Made by a program: the position numbers and the translations under genes
Source of the DNA: Thermomonas sp.
GTDB taxonomy: Bacteria; Pseudomonadota; Gammaproteobacteria; Xanthomonadales; Xanthomonadaceae
Assembly (NCBI GenBank): GCA_016720345.1
Contig: JADKKV010000005.1
Coordinates: forward strand, 434,001 to 498,000
DNA length: 64,000 nt
Direction: 5' to 3'
Part shown: positions 27,108 to 36,548 of the stretch, one piece after another
Position numbering within the stretch: position 1 is the stretch's first letter
Layout of the letters: each line of letters starts with the position of its first letter
Notes under the pieces: generated by a model
Databases searched by the model: none
What the model was told of the DNA's origin: nothing
The model's input: the letters and a program-made list of their open reading frames with translations, nothing else

Positions 27108-28124
27108 CTAGCGCCGCAGGCGACCCAGCGCGTGGCGCGGGACGCTGGCGATGTCGTAGGCGAGGAACGCCAGCAGCAGCTGCAGGCCGATCAGCACCGG
27201 CATCGCCGCCAGCATGATCACGCCCGTCGCCGCGGTCTGGCCGGTGGACAGCGACTGCCACCAGTGCCACCCGCCGTAAACCACGCCGAACACCAGCAGC
27301 GCGAGGCCGCACAGCAGTTCCAACGAGGCTACCGACACATCGCGCAGGAAGTAGTTGTAGAAGATTCGCTTCAGGAAATTGCCGGTGTGCTTGAAAAGGA
27401 ATTCCGGCAACACGCCTCCGATCCTGAGGTTGCTCACTTCATCGCCGTATTCGGCATCCATGGGCACATCGCGCACCACCGCGCGGAACGTGCCGAGCCG
27501 GAACAGCATGTCCGACTCGAAGAAATAGCGTTCGCTGATCCGGTCCTGCGGCAGCATCGCCGCGGCGCGCCGGGAAATAGCGGTGTAGCCATTGGTGGGG
27601 TCGAAGATGTCCCAGTAGCCGGTCGAGAATTTCGCCATGAACGACAGCACCGCATTGCCGAACAAGCGCAACCGCGGCATGCGCGAGATGTAGCGCAGGT
27701 CGTAGAAGCGGTTCCCCTTGGTGTAGTCGGCTTCACCGGCCAGCACCGGCGCCACGAACGACGGCAGCAATGCAGGGTCCATCTGTCCGTCGCCATCCAG
27801 CTTGACGATGACATCCGCCCCCGCGGCGATGGCGTGCCGGTAACCGGTCATGACCGCCCCACCGACGCCGCGATTCGCCTCGTGGAATACGACCTGCAAG
27901 CGGGGATCGTGGCACTGCTCCTGCAGCAAGCGTCCCGACCCCTGTGGGCACGCATCGTCCACCGCCACGATCAAGCCCACTTCAGGGCCGATCCTGCCAA
28001 CGAGCTCGACGACGTGGGCGGCGACCTTGTAGCAGGGAATCACTGCCGCGATGACAGGGGGCGGCATGTCCACCGCCAGCGCATCGACGCCGGTTCCGGC
28101 CAGTGCGTGCGGCAGTTGGTTCAT
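27108..28124 (-). CDS. GT2 family polyprenyl-phosphate glycosyltransferase
   Basis: 338 residues. The N-terminal GT-A domain (about 22-250) shows AAVIPCYKVAAHVVELVGRI, the nucleotide-binding VAVDDACPQGSG and the metal-binding DGDGQ at 110-114. Two C-terminal membrane helices (about 262-330) resemble DPM1/GtrB-type enzymes that transfer a sugar to polyprenyl phosphate. The start ATG at 28124 overlaps the upstream lipoprotein stop (ATGA). Placed before the GtrA-like gene, it probably supplies that flippase with a lipid-linked sugar. The sugar cannot be read from sequence. Confidence 0.87.
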   Translation of the reverse strand: MNQLPHALAGTGVDALAVDMPPPVIAAVIPCYKVAAHVVELVGRIGPEVGLIVAVDDACPQGSGRLLQEQCHDPRLQVVFHEANRGVGGAVMTGYRHAIAAGADVIVKLDGDGQMDPALLPSFVAPVLAGEADYTKGNRFYDLRYISRMPRLRLFGNAVLSFMAKFSTGYWDIFDPTNGYTAISRRAAAMLPQDRISERYFFESDMLFRLGTFRAVVRDVPMDAEYGDEVSNLRIGGVLPEFLFKHTGNFLKRIFYNYFLRDVSVASLELLCGLALLVFGVVYGGWHWWQSLSTGQTAATGVIMLAAMPVLIGLQLLLAFLAYDIASVPRHALGRLRR

Positions 28125-28546
28125 TGCTTCTGGCAGGGAATCTTGGCGACCGCGCGACGCGCGAGCACTGCGCCCGACACACGATCCTGCAGGGTGAACT
28201 GGGTGCCTTCGAAGACCCACTTGCCTGTGGTCGCCGTGTCCTTCTGCCCCGCCTCCACCCACAGCTTGCGCGGATTGCCGGGGCTTTCCACGAAGACCGA
28301 GACACCGCCCGCGGCAAGCGCGCCGGCATCCCAGCCCATGGTCGCGACTGCCACCGGCGTTCCACTGCAGTCCACATCACTCAACGCAACCGATACCTTG
28401 TCTGCGGGCAACGCATCCGTAACGGGCGCTGCTGCAGCAGCAGCCGTGCTTGCCGCCGGCGCGGGCGCGGGTGCAGGAACGTTGGGCACTTCCTGGCTAC
28501 AGCCCGCAAGGCCGAGCACGGCAGCCAGCATCAGTACGCGTTTCAT
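28121..28546 (-). CDS. Small lipoprotein with conserved two-Cys domain (copy A)
   Basis: 141 residues, no family recognised. The signal peptide ends GLAGC at residue 16 (lipobox), then an Ala/Pro-rich linker (about 20-48) and a domain of about 90 residues with one Cys near each end (DVDCSG and KIPCQKQ). That domain can be aligned by eye with the one encoded at 31806-32249: WDA-, then V-V-V-S--NP-K, then TG-WV--G----L-D--SG--LA, then PC near the end. The start ATG at 28546 overlaps the acyltransferase stop (ATGA) and the end overlaps the GT2 start, so it is translated with surface-glycan genes. Possibly a beta-sandwich surface or periplasmic accessory protein. Confidence 0.8.
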   Translation of the reverse strand: MKRVLMLAAVLGLAGCSQEVPNVPAPAPAPAASTAAAAAAPVTDALPADKVSVALSDVDCSGTPVAVATMGWDAGALAAGGVSVFVESPGNPRKLWVEAGQKDTATTGKWVFEGTQFTLQDRVSGAVLARRAVAKIPCQKQ

Positions 28547-29625
28547 GACTTGTCGACTCCTGTTGCGAAATCCGTCCAGCGCGCCTTCGCGCGATCCAGG
28601 AAGCGTCCCACCCTGCCCTTCAGCCTCAAGGCCGGTTGCTCGATCAGGCGCCAGGACAGGACCCCCATGATGCTGGCGGCAAGCGCACTGGCAAGGAAAT
28701 TCGGCATCGGCGTGATCCCCGGGAACACCGACACCATCACCTGCTGCAGCGGCCAACCCCACAGGTAGATGCCATAGGAAGGGTCGCCCAGCCTGGCAAG
28801 GTCCAGGTAAGGCGTGCGATACGCGAACCAGAAGCAGAAGTAGGCGATCGACAGGCCCAGCAGCCATTGGTAGCTGTCGGTGTTGTAGCTGATGTAGGTG
28901 AGCACCGCCAACGCGAGCATGACGTCATGGCGGACCTCGATCCGGTTCTTGAACAACTGCGCAAGGATGCCCACGCAGAAGAACGCGCCCAGCCGCAGCC
29001 ATTCGGTGTGCACCGGCAACAACCGCGGATGCACGATCCCCGCGAGCAGCAACGCCAGCAATGCAACGGTCCCCAGCCGCCAGTTGCGCAGCAGCCCGAA
29101 CACGCCCAACGCGGCGACCAGCAGGTACATCCGCATCTCCGCGGGAAGCGTCCACAGCGAGCCATTGACCGAAGGCATCCGGTGGTCGGCGAATACGCCG
29201 GGGAGCGTCCATGCCATCTCGGACGAGAACGCGAGATTGGTGGTGACGTAGCGTCGAACCTCCGGAGAGGCGAAATACTCGGCGCTGCCGAGGTCGGTGA
29301 ACAGCGGCCCGAGGATGAGCGCGGACGCCACCAGCACGAACAGGAATGCCGGCACGATGCGCAGCAGGCGCGCGGTCATGAAGTCCGCCAGGTTTGCCCG
29401 GGCGATGTAGCTGCCGGAGACCATGAAGCCGCTGATCACGAAGAACATCATCACCGCGATGTCGCCGCTGTAGAACGGCCAGCCATTGCGCAGGAACACA
29501 TCGGTGGTTCCGACATCGCGCGCAAGCACGAAGCTGTGGCCGTAGATGACCATCAGCGCGGCGATGATTCGCAGCAACAGGAAGTTGTCGCGCTTCTTCG
29601 TCAGGTATGAATGGATGGTATGCAT
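28543..29625 (-). CDS. Acyltransferase 3 family membrane protein
   Basis: 360 residues with about ten hydrophobic segments and the acyltransferase-3 pattern: LRIIAALMVIYGHSF with the catalytic-type His at residue 30, VMMFFVISGFMVSGSYIARA, and LGDPSYGIYLWGWPLQQ near the C-terminus. Members O-acetylate or otherwise acylate sugars of O-antigens, Nod factors and exopolysaccharides. There is no SGNH domain fused at the C-terminus. The start ATG at 29625 is 34 bp after the GT-C stop; the in-frame extension upstream is not conserved-looking. It probably decorates the glycan made by this locus. Confidence 0.88.
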   Translation of the reverse strand: MHTIHSYLTKKRDNFLLLRIIAALMVIYGHSFVLARDVGTTDVFLRNGWPFYSGDIAVMMFFVISGFMVSGSYIARANLADFMTARLLRIVPAFLFVLVASALILGPLFTDLGSAEYFASPEVRRYVTTNLAFSSEMAWTLPGVFADHRMPSVNGSLWTLPAEMRMYLLVAALGVFGLLRNWRLGTVALLALLLAGIVHPRLLPVHTEWLRLGAFFCVGILAQLFKNRIEVRHDVMLALAVLTYISYNTDSYQWLLGLSIAYFCFWFAYRTPYLDLARLGDPSYGIYLWGWPLQQVMVSVFPGITPMPNFLASALAASIMGVLSWRLIEQPALRLKGRVGRFLDRAKARWTDFATGVDKS

Positions 29626-29659
29626 CGCGCGGTGGTCTTGTCCGAATCGTGGGTGGCGA

Positions 29660-31783
29660 TCAGTGCAGCAAGCGCTGCGCTTCATTCCTGGGCGCGATGG
29701 TGCCGGTCAGGCAGCGGCTTGCATCCGCGCCCGGTCGCCACCAGACCTCCGCCTCGCCGCGGCGTTCCAGCATGACGAACCCAAGCGCCTCGAGTGCGGG
29801 CATTAGGCCCGGCCGCGCTTGCGCGGGACGAAACTCGACATGGGTGATGCCGATGCGCTCGAGGCCTTCCTTCCACAGGGACCCACTGGGATCCTTGGCC
29901 GCTTCGCCCGCAAATGCACTCATCCGCGGATCATAGAAACCGGTCGCCAGCGATTTCGACGGTGCCAGTGCCACGTACGAAGTGGTCAGGTCGGCGAACA
30001 ACAGGCAGTAGGGGCGGCCCGATGCATCCAGGCTCCTCACCAGGGCCCGCTCCGGCACGTATGCCTGCTCGACCTGCGCAACCGCACGTGGCCCATCCTT
30101 GAGCAGTTGTTCCGCCGCGCCGGCGGTGAGGATCCAGCTGGTGCTGCGGATCAGGCCGCACTGCACCAGCACCAGCGCGACCAGGCTCGCCACCGCCGCG
30201 CGCCGGTAGGGCTGCGCGGACAACGCCACCACCCCCAGCACGCCCAGCAAGCCGATCGCCGGGAAGATGTAGCGCAGATACTGGACCTGCAAGAACACCA
30301 CCAGCCCCGTCGCAAGCGCGAATATCGTCAGCGCGGCGCGCCAGCCACCCGCAACGGCCGAGACCGCCCAGGCGCCAAGCAACGCCAACAGGCTGAGCCC
30401 GGCGGCTCCGATGTAGGACTCCAAGTAGCTGGGCGTCGCGAACGTGAGCTTCCAGAACGCATCGAGGCCGACGCCGGTATGCCAGCGGGGATCGGCGAAA
30501 TCGATCGCCGCCATGTACGGCGATTTGAAGATGCCGTTGAACAACGGGAACAACGGATTCCCGGTGATCAGTGTTGCGTAGAAGTAGCTGCTGCCTGCAA
30601 TGACGGCGGCGAACGCCAGCAGGAGTGCAAGGCGTCGGTACTGCCGCAGGGAAACGTGGTGCCAGATCAACCAGCTGCCGAGCACCAGCAGGTACACGCC
30701 ATTGCTGATCTTCAGACCCGCCAGCATCCCGCACAGGCCGCCGATCACCCACGGCGAGGCGGCCCAGGTATCGTCGCGCTTGAGGGCGATACAGCAGGCG
30801 ACGAGGTGCAGCAGCACGGCGGTCGAGGCGCCATCCACCTGCAGCGTCATCCCGAAGTAGGCGGTCAGGGGATGGCTTGCATAGAGTGCGGCGGCCAGCC
30901 AGGGGAATGCGCCGCGCGCGCCCAGCAGATGCGCCACGCGATACGCGCCAACGCAGCCCGCCAGCAGCCAGCCAACCCCGATTGCCGAACGCGATTCCCC
31001 GCCTGCGAGGACGGAGGTCATCGCATGCAGCACGTTGTTCAACCACGGCGCCACGGCGAATACCTGGCTCGACGCGTCGATCCGGTAGTACGACCCTGCA
31101 AGTAGTTCGCGCGCCATCAGCAGGTGCGCGGAGTTGTCGTCCGGATTGAGGCTGGGCAACCAGGCCGGCACCGCGGCGAGCCCGATGATCCCGACCGCGA
31201 AACATGCCGCGAGCGGCTCCTTCGTCGTTGCCTCGGACCACGACTGCATCATCGACCGTGCCGAGGCCAACAGCCTGTGCCTGCCCGCCCACAAGACGAG
31301 TGAGGCAGCAAACAGATACACGAGCGGTGAGTGGATCGGCAGGGGAAGCAACCACCCGATCAGAGCCGCCATCGCCCCCAGTCCGGCCAGCATCGCGGTG
31401 AACGCCACGTCCCCGGAACGCTCGCCGTCCCTGTGCAGGAACGAGCCGATCACCAAGCCCAACGACAGCAGCAAGACATAGGCTGCGGACTGTGCGATCC
31501 CGGCGAAGCCAACGAAGGCCACGACGCAGGCCAGCGCGAGCACGTCAGCGGCACGGAGCCGCCGCCCTGCACCCCTGGCAAGCGCCCACAGCAGCAACGC
31601 CGGCAGCACCAGCACGGCGCCGTAACGTGCCAGTAAGGGCAAGGCGCCCGTCAATGCCTCGCGTATCCCGGCGTTGGAGAACGCGAGCGCCAGGGTTACG
31701 ACGATCGGCGCGATGCAGAGCACCGCAGCGATCCCCGCTTTCATGGGAACGTCGGCGATTCCTCGACCAGACATCATCGGCAT
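29660..31783 (-). CDS. GT-C-like multi-spanning membrane protein (copy A)
   Basis: 707 residues with about 12-13 membrane helices and a soluble C-terminal domain (about 555-700). The first large loop carries WLPSLNPDDNSAHL (DD near residue 215), which resembles the acidic loop motif of GT-C glycosyltransferases (PMT/ArnT/STT3-like). Further stretches ITGNPLFPLFNGIFKSPY and VQYLRYIFPAIGLLG recur in the paralogue at 34428-36548, which has 706 residues. I chose the ATG at 31783 because it gives this matching length; ATGs at 31777, 31774 and 31744 are alternatives. It may use a polyprenyl-linked sugar to modify a periplasmic glycan or protein. Substrate unknown. Confidence 0.75.
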   Translation of the reverse strand: MPMMSGRGIADVPMKAGIAAVLCIAPIVVTLALAFSNAGIREALTGALPLLARYGAVLVLPALLLWALARGAGRRLRAADVLALACVVAFVGFAGIAQSAAYVLLLSLGLVIGSFLHRDGERSGDVAFTAMLAGLGAMAALIGWLLPLPIHSPLVYLFAASLVLWAGRHRLLASARSMMQSWSEATTKEPLAACFAVGIIGLAAVPAWLPSLNPDDNSAHLLMARELLAGSYYRIDASSQVFAVAPWLNNVLHAMTSVLAGGESRSAIGVGWLLAGCVGAYRVAHLLGARGAFPWLAAALYASHPLTAYFGMTLQVDGASTAVLLHLVACCIALKRDDTWAASPWVIGGLCGMLAGLKISNGVYLLVLGSWLIWHHVSLRQYRRLALLLAFAAVIAGSSYFYATLITGNPLFPLFNGIFKSPYMAAIDFADPRWHTGVGLDAFWKLTFATPSYLESYIGAAGLSLLALLGAWAVSAVAGGWRAALTIFALATGLVVFLQVQYLRYIFPAIGLLGVLGVVALSAQPYRRAAVASLVALVLVQCGLIRSTSWILTAGAAEQLLKDGPRAVAQVEQAYVPERALVRSLDASGRPYCLLFADLTTSYVALAPSKSLATGFYDPRMSAFAGEAAKDPSGSLWKEGLERIGITHVEFRPAQARPGLMPALEALGFVMLERRGEAEVWWRPGADASRCLTGTIAPRNEAQRLLH

Positions 31784-31805
31784 CCGCCGCCCCTGCGGTT
31801 GCTGC

Positions 31806-32249
31806 TTAATTGCAGGGCAGGGCCGTGACCGTATGCGTCGCCAGTTGCTTGCCGGATTCGCCATCCACCAGCTCGACGAGGAGCCCGGCGATCACCCACT
31901 CGCCGGTCTTCGCTTCACCCTTCGGCGACATCACGGCCAGCGTCTTCTTCTCCGGGTTAGTGGAATCGCTGACCAGGACCTTGACCGAATTGACGTCGGG
32001 CCGCTGGACATCCCACTTGACCACCGAAGTCGTGCGATCCCGCCCCTCACAGGCATACACGTTCGCCGGCTCGACCGAGAAGGTCACGCCCTGCTCGACG
32101 CGGGTGTTGCTCGCCGGTGCCGCAGCGGCGGTTGCCGGCGCTTTCTGGTTCTTGTCGACATTGTCTGCAGGCGGCGCCGGCTTGGAGCAGGCTGCCAACC
32201 CGGCAAGCGACAACATCACGAACATGGCACGGGCAGTGTGGCTCTTCAT
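31806..32249 (-). CDS. Small lipoprotein with conserved two-Cys domain (copy B)
   Basis: 147 residues. The lipoprotein signal peptide ends LAAC at residue 21, followed by a Pro/Ala linker and a domain of about 90 residues bounded by two Cys (VYACEGRD and ALPCN). The domain matches copy A (28121-28546) in spacing and in NP-K, TGEWV, SGKQLA and PC positions; no known family was recognised. It sits 22 bp upstream of GT-C copy A in the same operon. The 220-bp gap before it (32250-32469) is the largest in the minus-strand locus; I see no clear promoter or terminator there. Confidence 0.8.
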   Translation of the reverse strand: MKSHTARAMFVMLSLAGLAACSKPAPPADNVDKNQKAPATAAAAPASNTRVEQGVTFSVEPANVYACEGRDRTTSVVKWDVQRPDVNSVKVLVSDSTNPEKKTLAVMSPKGEAKTGEWVIAGLLVELVDGESGKQLATHTVTALPCN

Positions 32250-32469
32250 TGCTTGCTCCAGGCAAAGGGGGAAAACCGTCAAAAAACCAACATGTTCGGA
32301 AGGGCGGACTGACGTCATCCATGCAAGGAGATGCGCCGGATCAGGCGCGTCCCGATGCCGCATGGCAACTCGGTCTTGATGAAATCCCGGCAGGGACCGG
32401 GCACGCCGGCATGATAATGCAGGCGGGCACGCTGCAGCCGTGAACGGCGTTGACGGCGATTCCAGCGGC

Positions 32470-33444
32470 TCAGGGCCGCCGGATTGCCTCATGGGGCCCG
32501 ATTCCCGCTTCATGAACGCAGCTTGGGGCCGTTTTCTGGAACCTGGCCAGCATGTGCGTCGGGCTGATCCGTCCCGACGTGATCGCGGCGTGGTCCATGG
32601 CCTGGACCATGTCGATGAAATGCAGGTCCCACTCGGACTGTTGCCGGAAATGATGGCCAAAGCCACGATCGATGAACACGTCGATGATGTAGCCCCACGC
32701 CAGGAAGACGCTCGGCTGGAAGCGCTCCAACAAGAGCGGCAGGATGTCCTGGGCACGGATTCCCTCGAAGCCCTCCAGCGAGCAGTCCCAATCCAGAAAA
32801 CTGTCTTCCTGTCGTTGCAGGCGATGGTTGTACCGGTACCGGGGCGGCATCCACCGCCACGCCTCATCCACCAGCGCCCGCGCCTCCGGCCAGCGTTGGT
32901 GGCCATTGCGACCGATGGTGTCGGAGATCAGGAAACAGCCTTGATCGCCGAGCCGCTCGCACACGGAATCGAACAGGCGCTCGAGCTCGACGACGTGATG
33001 CAGCGACTGGTTGGCAATCACCACATCGAACTCGCCGCTCGGCAAGCCTTCGTTGAGATCATGGACCTGGGTACTGATGCGGCCTGCCAGCCCCTGCGCC
33101 TCGATGGCCTCGTTCGCGCGACCCAGGGCACCCTCGCTGATATCGAGACAGAGGATGCTGAAATCCTCCACTCCGCGCGCCAGCAATCCCTTCGCCACGT
33201 CGATCTCGTGCGCACAGTCGCCGGCTCCCACGCTCACCGCACGCAACGGGCGCCATGGCATACCGGCCCAGCGATCCATCTCGAGGACGAAGAAGTCCAC
33301 GATGTTGTCGTAGCCATGGGTGTTGAGCGTGGCGCGCGGGTACTTGTTGGCCCAGTAATGGAAGATGTCCGGCAGGTCATGCACGCACAGGTCCGCATCG
33401 AAGCGGGCCCGCTCCTGTTCCAGACGTTCTGAATATTCGCTCAT
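32470..33444 (-). CDS. Class I SAM-dependent methyltransferase
   Basis: 324 residues. SAM-binding motif I is VSVGAGDCAHEIDVAKGLL (about 70-88), followed by the motif II acidic residue in ILCLDISEGALGRAN, then DVVIANQSLHHVVELERLFD. The C-terminal third (WMPPRYRYNHRLQRQEDSF...) is substrate-specific and unrecognised. In this setting it most likely methylates a sugar of the surface glycan. It starts 60 bp after the neighbouring methyltransferase gene. Confidence 0.82.
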   Translation of the reverse strand: MSEYSERLEQERARFDADLCVHDLPDIFHYWANKYPRATLNTHGYDNIVDFFVLEMDRWAGMPWRPLRAVSVGAGDCAHEIDVAKGLLARGVEDFSILCLDISEGALGRANEAIEAQGLAGRISTQVHDLNEGLPSGEFDVVIANQSLHHVVELERLFDSVCERLGDQGCFLISDTIGRNGHQRWPEARALVDEAWRWMPPRYRYNHRLQRQEDSFLDWDCSLEGFEGIRAQDILPLLLERFQPSVFLAWGYIIDVFIDRGFGHHFRQQSEWDLHFIDMVQAMDHAAITSGRISPTHMLARFQKTAPSCVHEAGIGPHEAIRRP

Positions 33445-33504
33445 GGATTCCGATATCCGGTTGCGACTGAAGTATCCCGCTAGTGCCGCCAGACGTGAAG
33501 CCCG

Positions 33505-34431
33505 CTAGCGCGATGGAGCGCGAGCGTCACCACGAAGTTTCTCGTCGAGGGACAGCGCCCATTGCGTCCTGACCATGTACTCGGCCTGATAGTAGTAGGA
33601 ACGCGCCGCTTCGAATGATGCCTGGTGAAGCAAGCCGTTGCGCTGCAGGAGCGACAGGTTCTCCGGTACCGGGTGGTACAGGCGCGCATCGAATTCCGGG
33701 CTTTCCGAAGGCTCGAACTCGACGAAGAACCCGAATGAACGCCCCGGCAGCGCGCTGACTCGGAACCCGTGCGCCTCGAAATACGGCGTCACGCCGGCGA
33801 GCGAGTAGCTGATGATATGGCCGCGATGGCGGGGATCCAGGTATGCAGGATCCTCGTTGCGCACGTAGTCCGGCATGCCGGTGTTGAACAGCCACAAGCT
33901 GCCCGGCTCGCTAACCGTTGCGAGGTCGGCCAGCATCCTGTCGAGCATGCGCGGCGTGAGATGTTCGACCACTTCGATGCAGACGCCGGCGTCGAAACGG
34001 CCCTCCAACGCTTCAATGCCGCCGATGTGGAAATTCGGACACGACGCCGCATACGGCGGCGGGTACTTCTCGACGCCATGGAAGATCTCGGCAGACGGGT
34101 CGATGAGCCGGTGCAGCTCCTGCAACAGGAAGCCAGGCCCGGCACCCAGATCGAGGAACCGCCGCACCGGGCGCCGGCAGTACAGGATCGCCTCGCCAGC
34201 CCGGCACAACGAAACTCCGGAGGCGCGCTCGATCGCGCCAACCCGCTCCTGTTGCCAGTACTCCTCCGTGTAGTCGCCTACCAAGGAACCGCCGGCGTCC
34301 AACATGGCGATCACGTCCGGATCGATGTGGATGGAACCGCACTGCGCGCAGGTGAAATACGGATACCCGTCGATGACAGCGTACCCGGCGCTACGGCCGG
34401 AGACGCAGATCGGGCAATCAAAGGACGTCAT
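33505..34431 (-). CDS. SAM-dependent methyltransferase with N-terminal zinc-ribbon-like motif
   Basis: 308 residues. The N-terminus has paired cysteines, CPIC (6-9) and CAQC, spaced like a zinc ribbon. A Methyltransf_12/23-type domain follows with motif I RFLDLGAGPGFLLQELH and FDAGVCIEVVEHLTPRMLD. Proteins with this CxxC-methyltransferase layout are common in LPS and capsule loci and methylate sugars or act in sugar biosynthesis. The start ATG at 34431 overlaps the stop of GT-C copy B (ATGA), so translation is coupled. Confidence 0.83.
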   Translation of the reverse strand: MTSFDCPICVSGRSAGYAVIDGYPYFTCAQCGSIHIDPDVIAMLDAGGSLVGDYTEEYWQQERVGAIERASGVSLCRAGEAILYCRRPVRRFLDLGAGPGFLLQELHRLIDPSAEIFHGVEKYPPPYAASCPNFHIGGIEALEGRFDAGVCIEVVEHLTPRMLDRMLADLATVSEPGSLWLFNTGMPDYVRNEDPAYLDPRHRGHIISYSLAGVTPYFEAHGFRVSALPGRSFGFFVEFEPSESPEFDARLYHPVPENLSLLQRNGLLHQASFEAARSYYYQAEYMVRTQWALSLDEKLRGDARAPSR

Positions 34432-36548
34432 CGCATGTTTCCCAGCATGGGTAACAGCGCAACTGACCTGTCCCTCGACGCACGCAACGCGGGCACGCAA
34501 CGACGCGCCTGCTCGTCCGCGGCGCCGCGCACTTCCAGCGCACCCTCGCGATCCAGCACCACATGACCCATGACCGCCAACGTCCGCGCCAACAAAGGCT
34601 CCTTGCCAGAATCGACGATCACATGGGACGCGCCGATCCGCGCGAGCAAGGCGCGCCACTTGCCACCGCTGGCGTCGGCTTCGGCATCGTTGCGCGCGCG
34701 CCAGAGTTCCGGGTCGTAGCGACGATGCAGGGAAATCGCATGGCCGCGACCCGTCCCCACGAACGGGGCCCTGGGGTTGCTCATCAGCACACAAGCGTTG
34801 GGATCGCGCGCCACGATCCGCGACAGCAACGCGCGTTCCGGCATGACCTTGCGTTCGATGTCGGTGCGCGCCGCCGGGCCCTCGCGCAGCAGTTGCGCCC
34901 AGTGGTTCTCGCGCGCGATCCAGCTGGTGGTCGGCATCAGCATGGCATCGGCCAGCACCAGCACCACCACCGCGGCGGCAAACACGCGGCGGTCGGCGAA
35001 ACGCGCCAACGCGACGGTGCCCAGCACCGCCAGCACCGCCAGCACAGGGAAGATGTAGCGCAGGTACTGCATGAACCAGAACAGCAGCAGGCCGGTGGCG
35101 AGTGCCCACAAGAGTAGCCAGCGCGGCTGCGGACGCCGCGCGGCATCGACGATGAGGGCAGGCAAGGTGGCAAGCACGGCGAGCCCGGCCGCACCCGGGA
35201 AGAACTGGCCATAGGCATTGGTCTTGAACGCGATGTCCCACAGCGAACGCCACGACACGCCGGCCATCCACTTCAGGTCGCGGAAGTTTTCCAGCGGGTA
35301 ATAGGGCGACTTGAACACCGCGTTGTAGAACGGGAACAGTGGATTACCGGTGACCAGCCAGGCATAGGCATAACTTGATGCGGCGACCGGCAGCAGGCAG
35401 AGGACGAAGGTGCCGAGCCAGCGCGCGCGCGTACCGCCGGGCAGCGACACGACCAGCCACACAAGGAGCGGCAGGCAGTACACGAGGTTGCTGGTCTTCA
35501 GCGCCGGCAGCAGGCCCGCGAGCAGGCCGATGACCACCGCGCCCGGCCTTGAAGCCACAGGCGTCGCGCCGATCGCGGCAAGGTGCAGCAACACCGCCGC
35601 GCTGGCACCGTCGACCTGCATCGTGGTGGTGAAGTAACCGGTCAATGGCTGCGCCGCGAATACCGCCGCTGCGGCTAGCGCCACCTGCGGCGACGCGCCC
35701 ACCGCGCGCGCCAGCCGCCATGCGCCCGACATGCCGAGCAGCAGCCACAGCAGCGCCACTGACGCGCGCGCCTCCTGCCCGGCGAAAACAGCGGCGATCG
35801 CGTGCAGCACATTGTTTGCCCACGGCGCCACCGCCCACGACTGGGTCTGCACGTCGAGTCGGTAGTACCCATCCGCCAGCAACTGGGAGGGCAGGATCAG
35901 ATGGACGGCGTTGTCGTCGTAGTTGAGGCTCGGCAGCCACAGGCCGAGGCTGGCGATGGTGGTAGCCCCGATCAGCAGGATCGACCAGCCCGGATTCGCG
36001 GACAGCGCGCCGCGCAGGGTTGCAGACGCCTCGCGCCCAATCTCCCGCAACGCACGCCAGCGCGCGACAACCAGCACCAGCGCCGCAATGAGATAGGCGG
36101 CACGATGGTGGATCGGGAACGGCAGCAGCCAGCCGACCAGCGCCATCAGGCAGGCCATGCCCGCCATCAATGCGATCGCGATACCGGACGGGCTTGCCGG
36201 ATGGAAGCACGACGCCAACGCGAGTGCCGCCGCAATGAGCAAGAGGCTTGCGCCGACCGAGGCCCAACCGGCATATACCACGACCCCCAACAACGGCACG
36301 CAGGCGGCGAGCAGCGACAGCAACGCCGCGTGCCGCCAGCCCCGTTGCATGGCGATGTGCGCACCACCAGCGAGCGCGGCGAAACCGACGAACAGCGTGC
36401 CGACCAGCCAGCGATAGTCGCTGCGGATGTTGGCGAGCAGGTCGTAATGCCACGCCGAGAACAGCACGATCAGCAGCGGCAGCAGGGCCAACGCATTCCC
36501 CATGCGATACGTCGGGGCCGGTGCAATCGCTGCGTCGCCCATGCTCAT
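34428..36548 (-). CDS. GT-C-like multi-spanning membrane protein (copy B)
   Basis: 706 residues, paralogous to 29660-31783 across the whole length. Shared landmarks are WLPSLNYDDNAVHL (DD at 211-212), RLDVQTQSWAVAPWANNVLH, VTGNPLFPFYNAVFKSPYYP, QYLRYIFP and a soluble C-terminal domain starting near VMPERALL. About 12 membrane helices. The start ATG at 36548 overlaps the hddC-gmhB stop (ATGA). A GT-C-type transferase adding a lipid-linked sugar in the periplasm is the simplest reading; a polymerase role cannot be excluded. The copies flank the two methyltransferase genes and copy-B lipoprotein, suggesting segmental duplication and divergence. Confidence 0.75.
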   Translation of the reverse strand: MSMGDAAIAPAPTYRMGNALALLPLLIVLFSAWHYDLLANIRSDYRWLVGTLFVGFAALAGGAHIAMQRGWRHAALLSLLAACVPLLGVVVYAGWASVGASLLLIAAALALASCFHPASPSGIAIALMAGMACLMALVGWLLPFPIHHRAAYLIAALVLVVARWRALREIGREASATLRGALSANPGWSILLIGATTIASLGLWLPSLNYDDNAVHLILPSQLLADGYYRLDVQTQSWAVAPWANNVLHAIAAVFAGQEARASVALLWLLLGMSGAWRLARAVGASPQVALAAAAVFAAQPLTGYFTTTMQVDGASAAVLLHLAAIGATPVASRPGAVVIGLLAGLLPALKTSNLVYCLPLLVWLVVSLPGGTRARWLGTFVLCLLPVAASSYAYAWLVTGNPLFPFYNAVFKSPYYPLENFRDLKWMAGVSWRSLWDIAFKTNAYGQFFPGAAGLAVLATLPALIVDAARRPQPRWLLLWALATGLLLFWFMQYLRYIFPVLAVLAVLGTVALARFADRRVFAAAVVVLVLADAMLMPTTSWIARENHWAQLLREGPAARTDIERKVMPERALLSRIVARDPNACVLMSNPRAPFVGTGRGHAISLHRRYDPELWRARNDAEADASGGKWRALLARIGASHVIVDSGKEPLLARTLAVMGHVVLDREGALEVRGAADEQARRCVPALRASRDRSVALLPMLGNMR

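Noticed and set aside
32250-32469. Possible promoter or small gene in the 220-bp gap of the glycan operon
   Set aside because: No convincing -35/-10 pair, ribosome-binding site or conserved-looking short frame was found.
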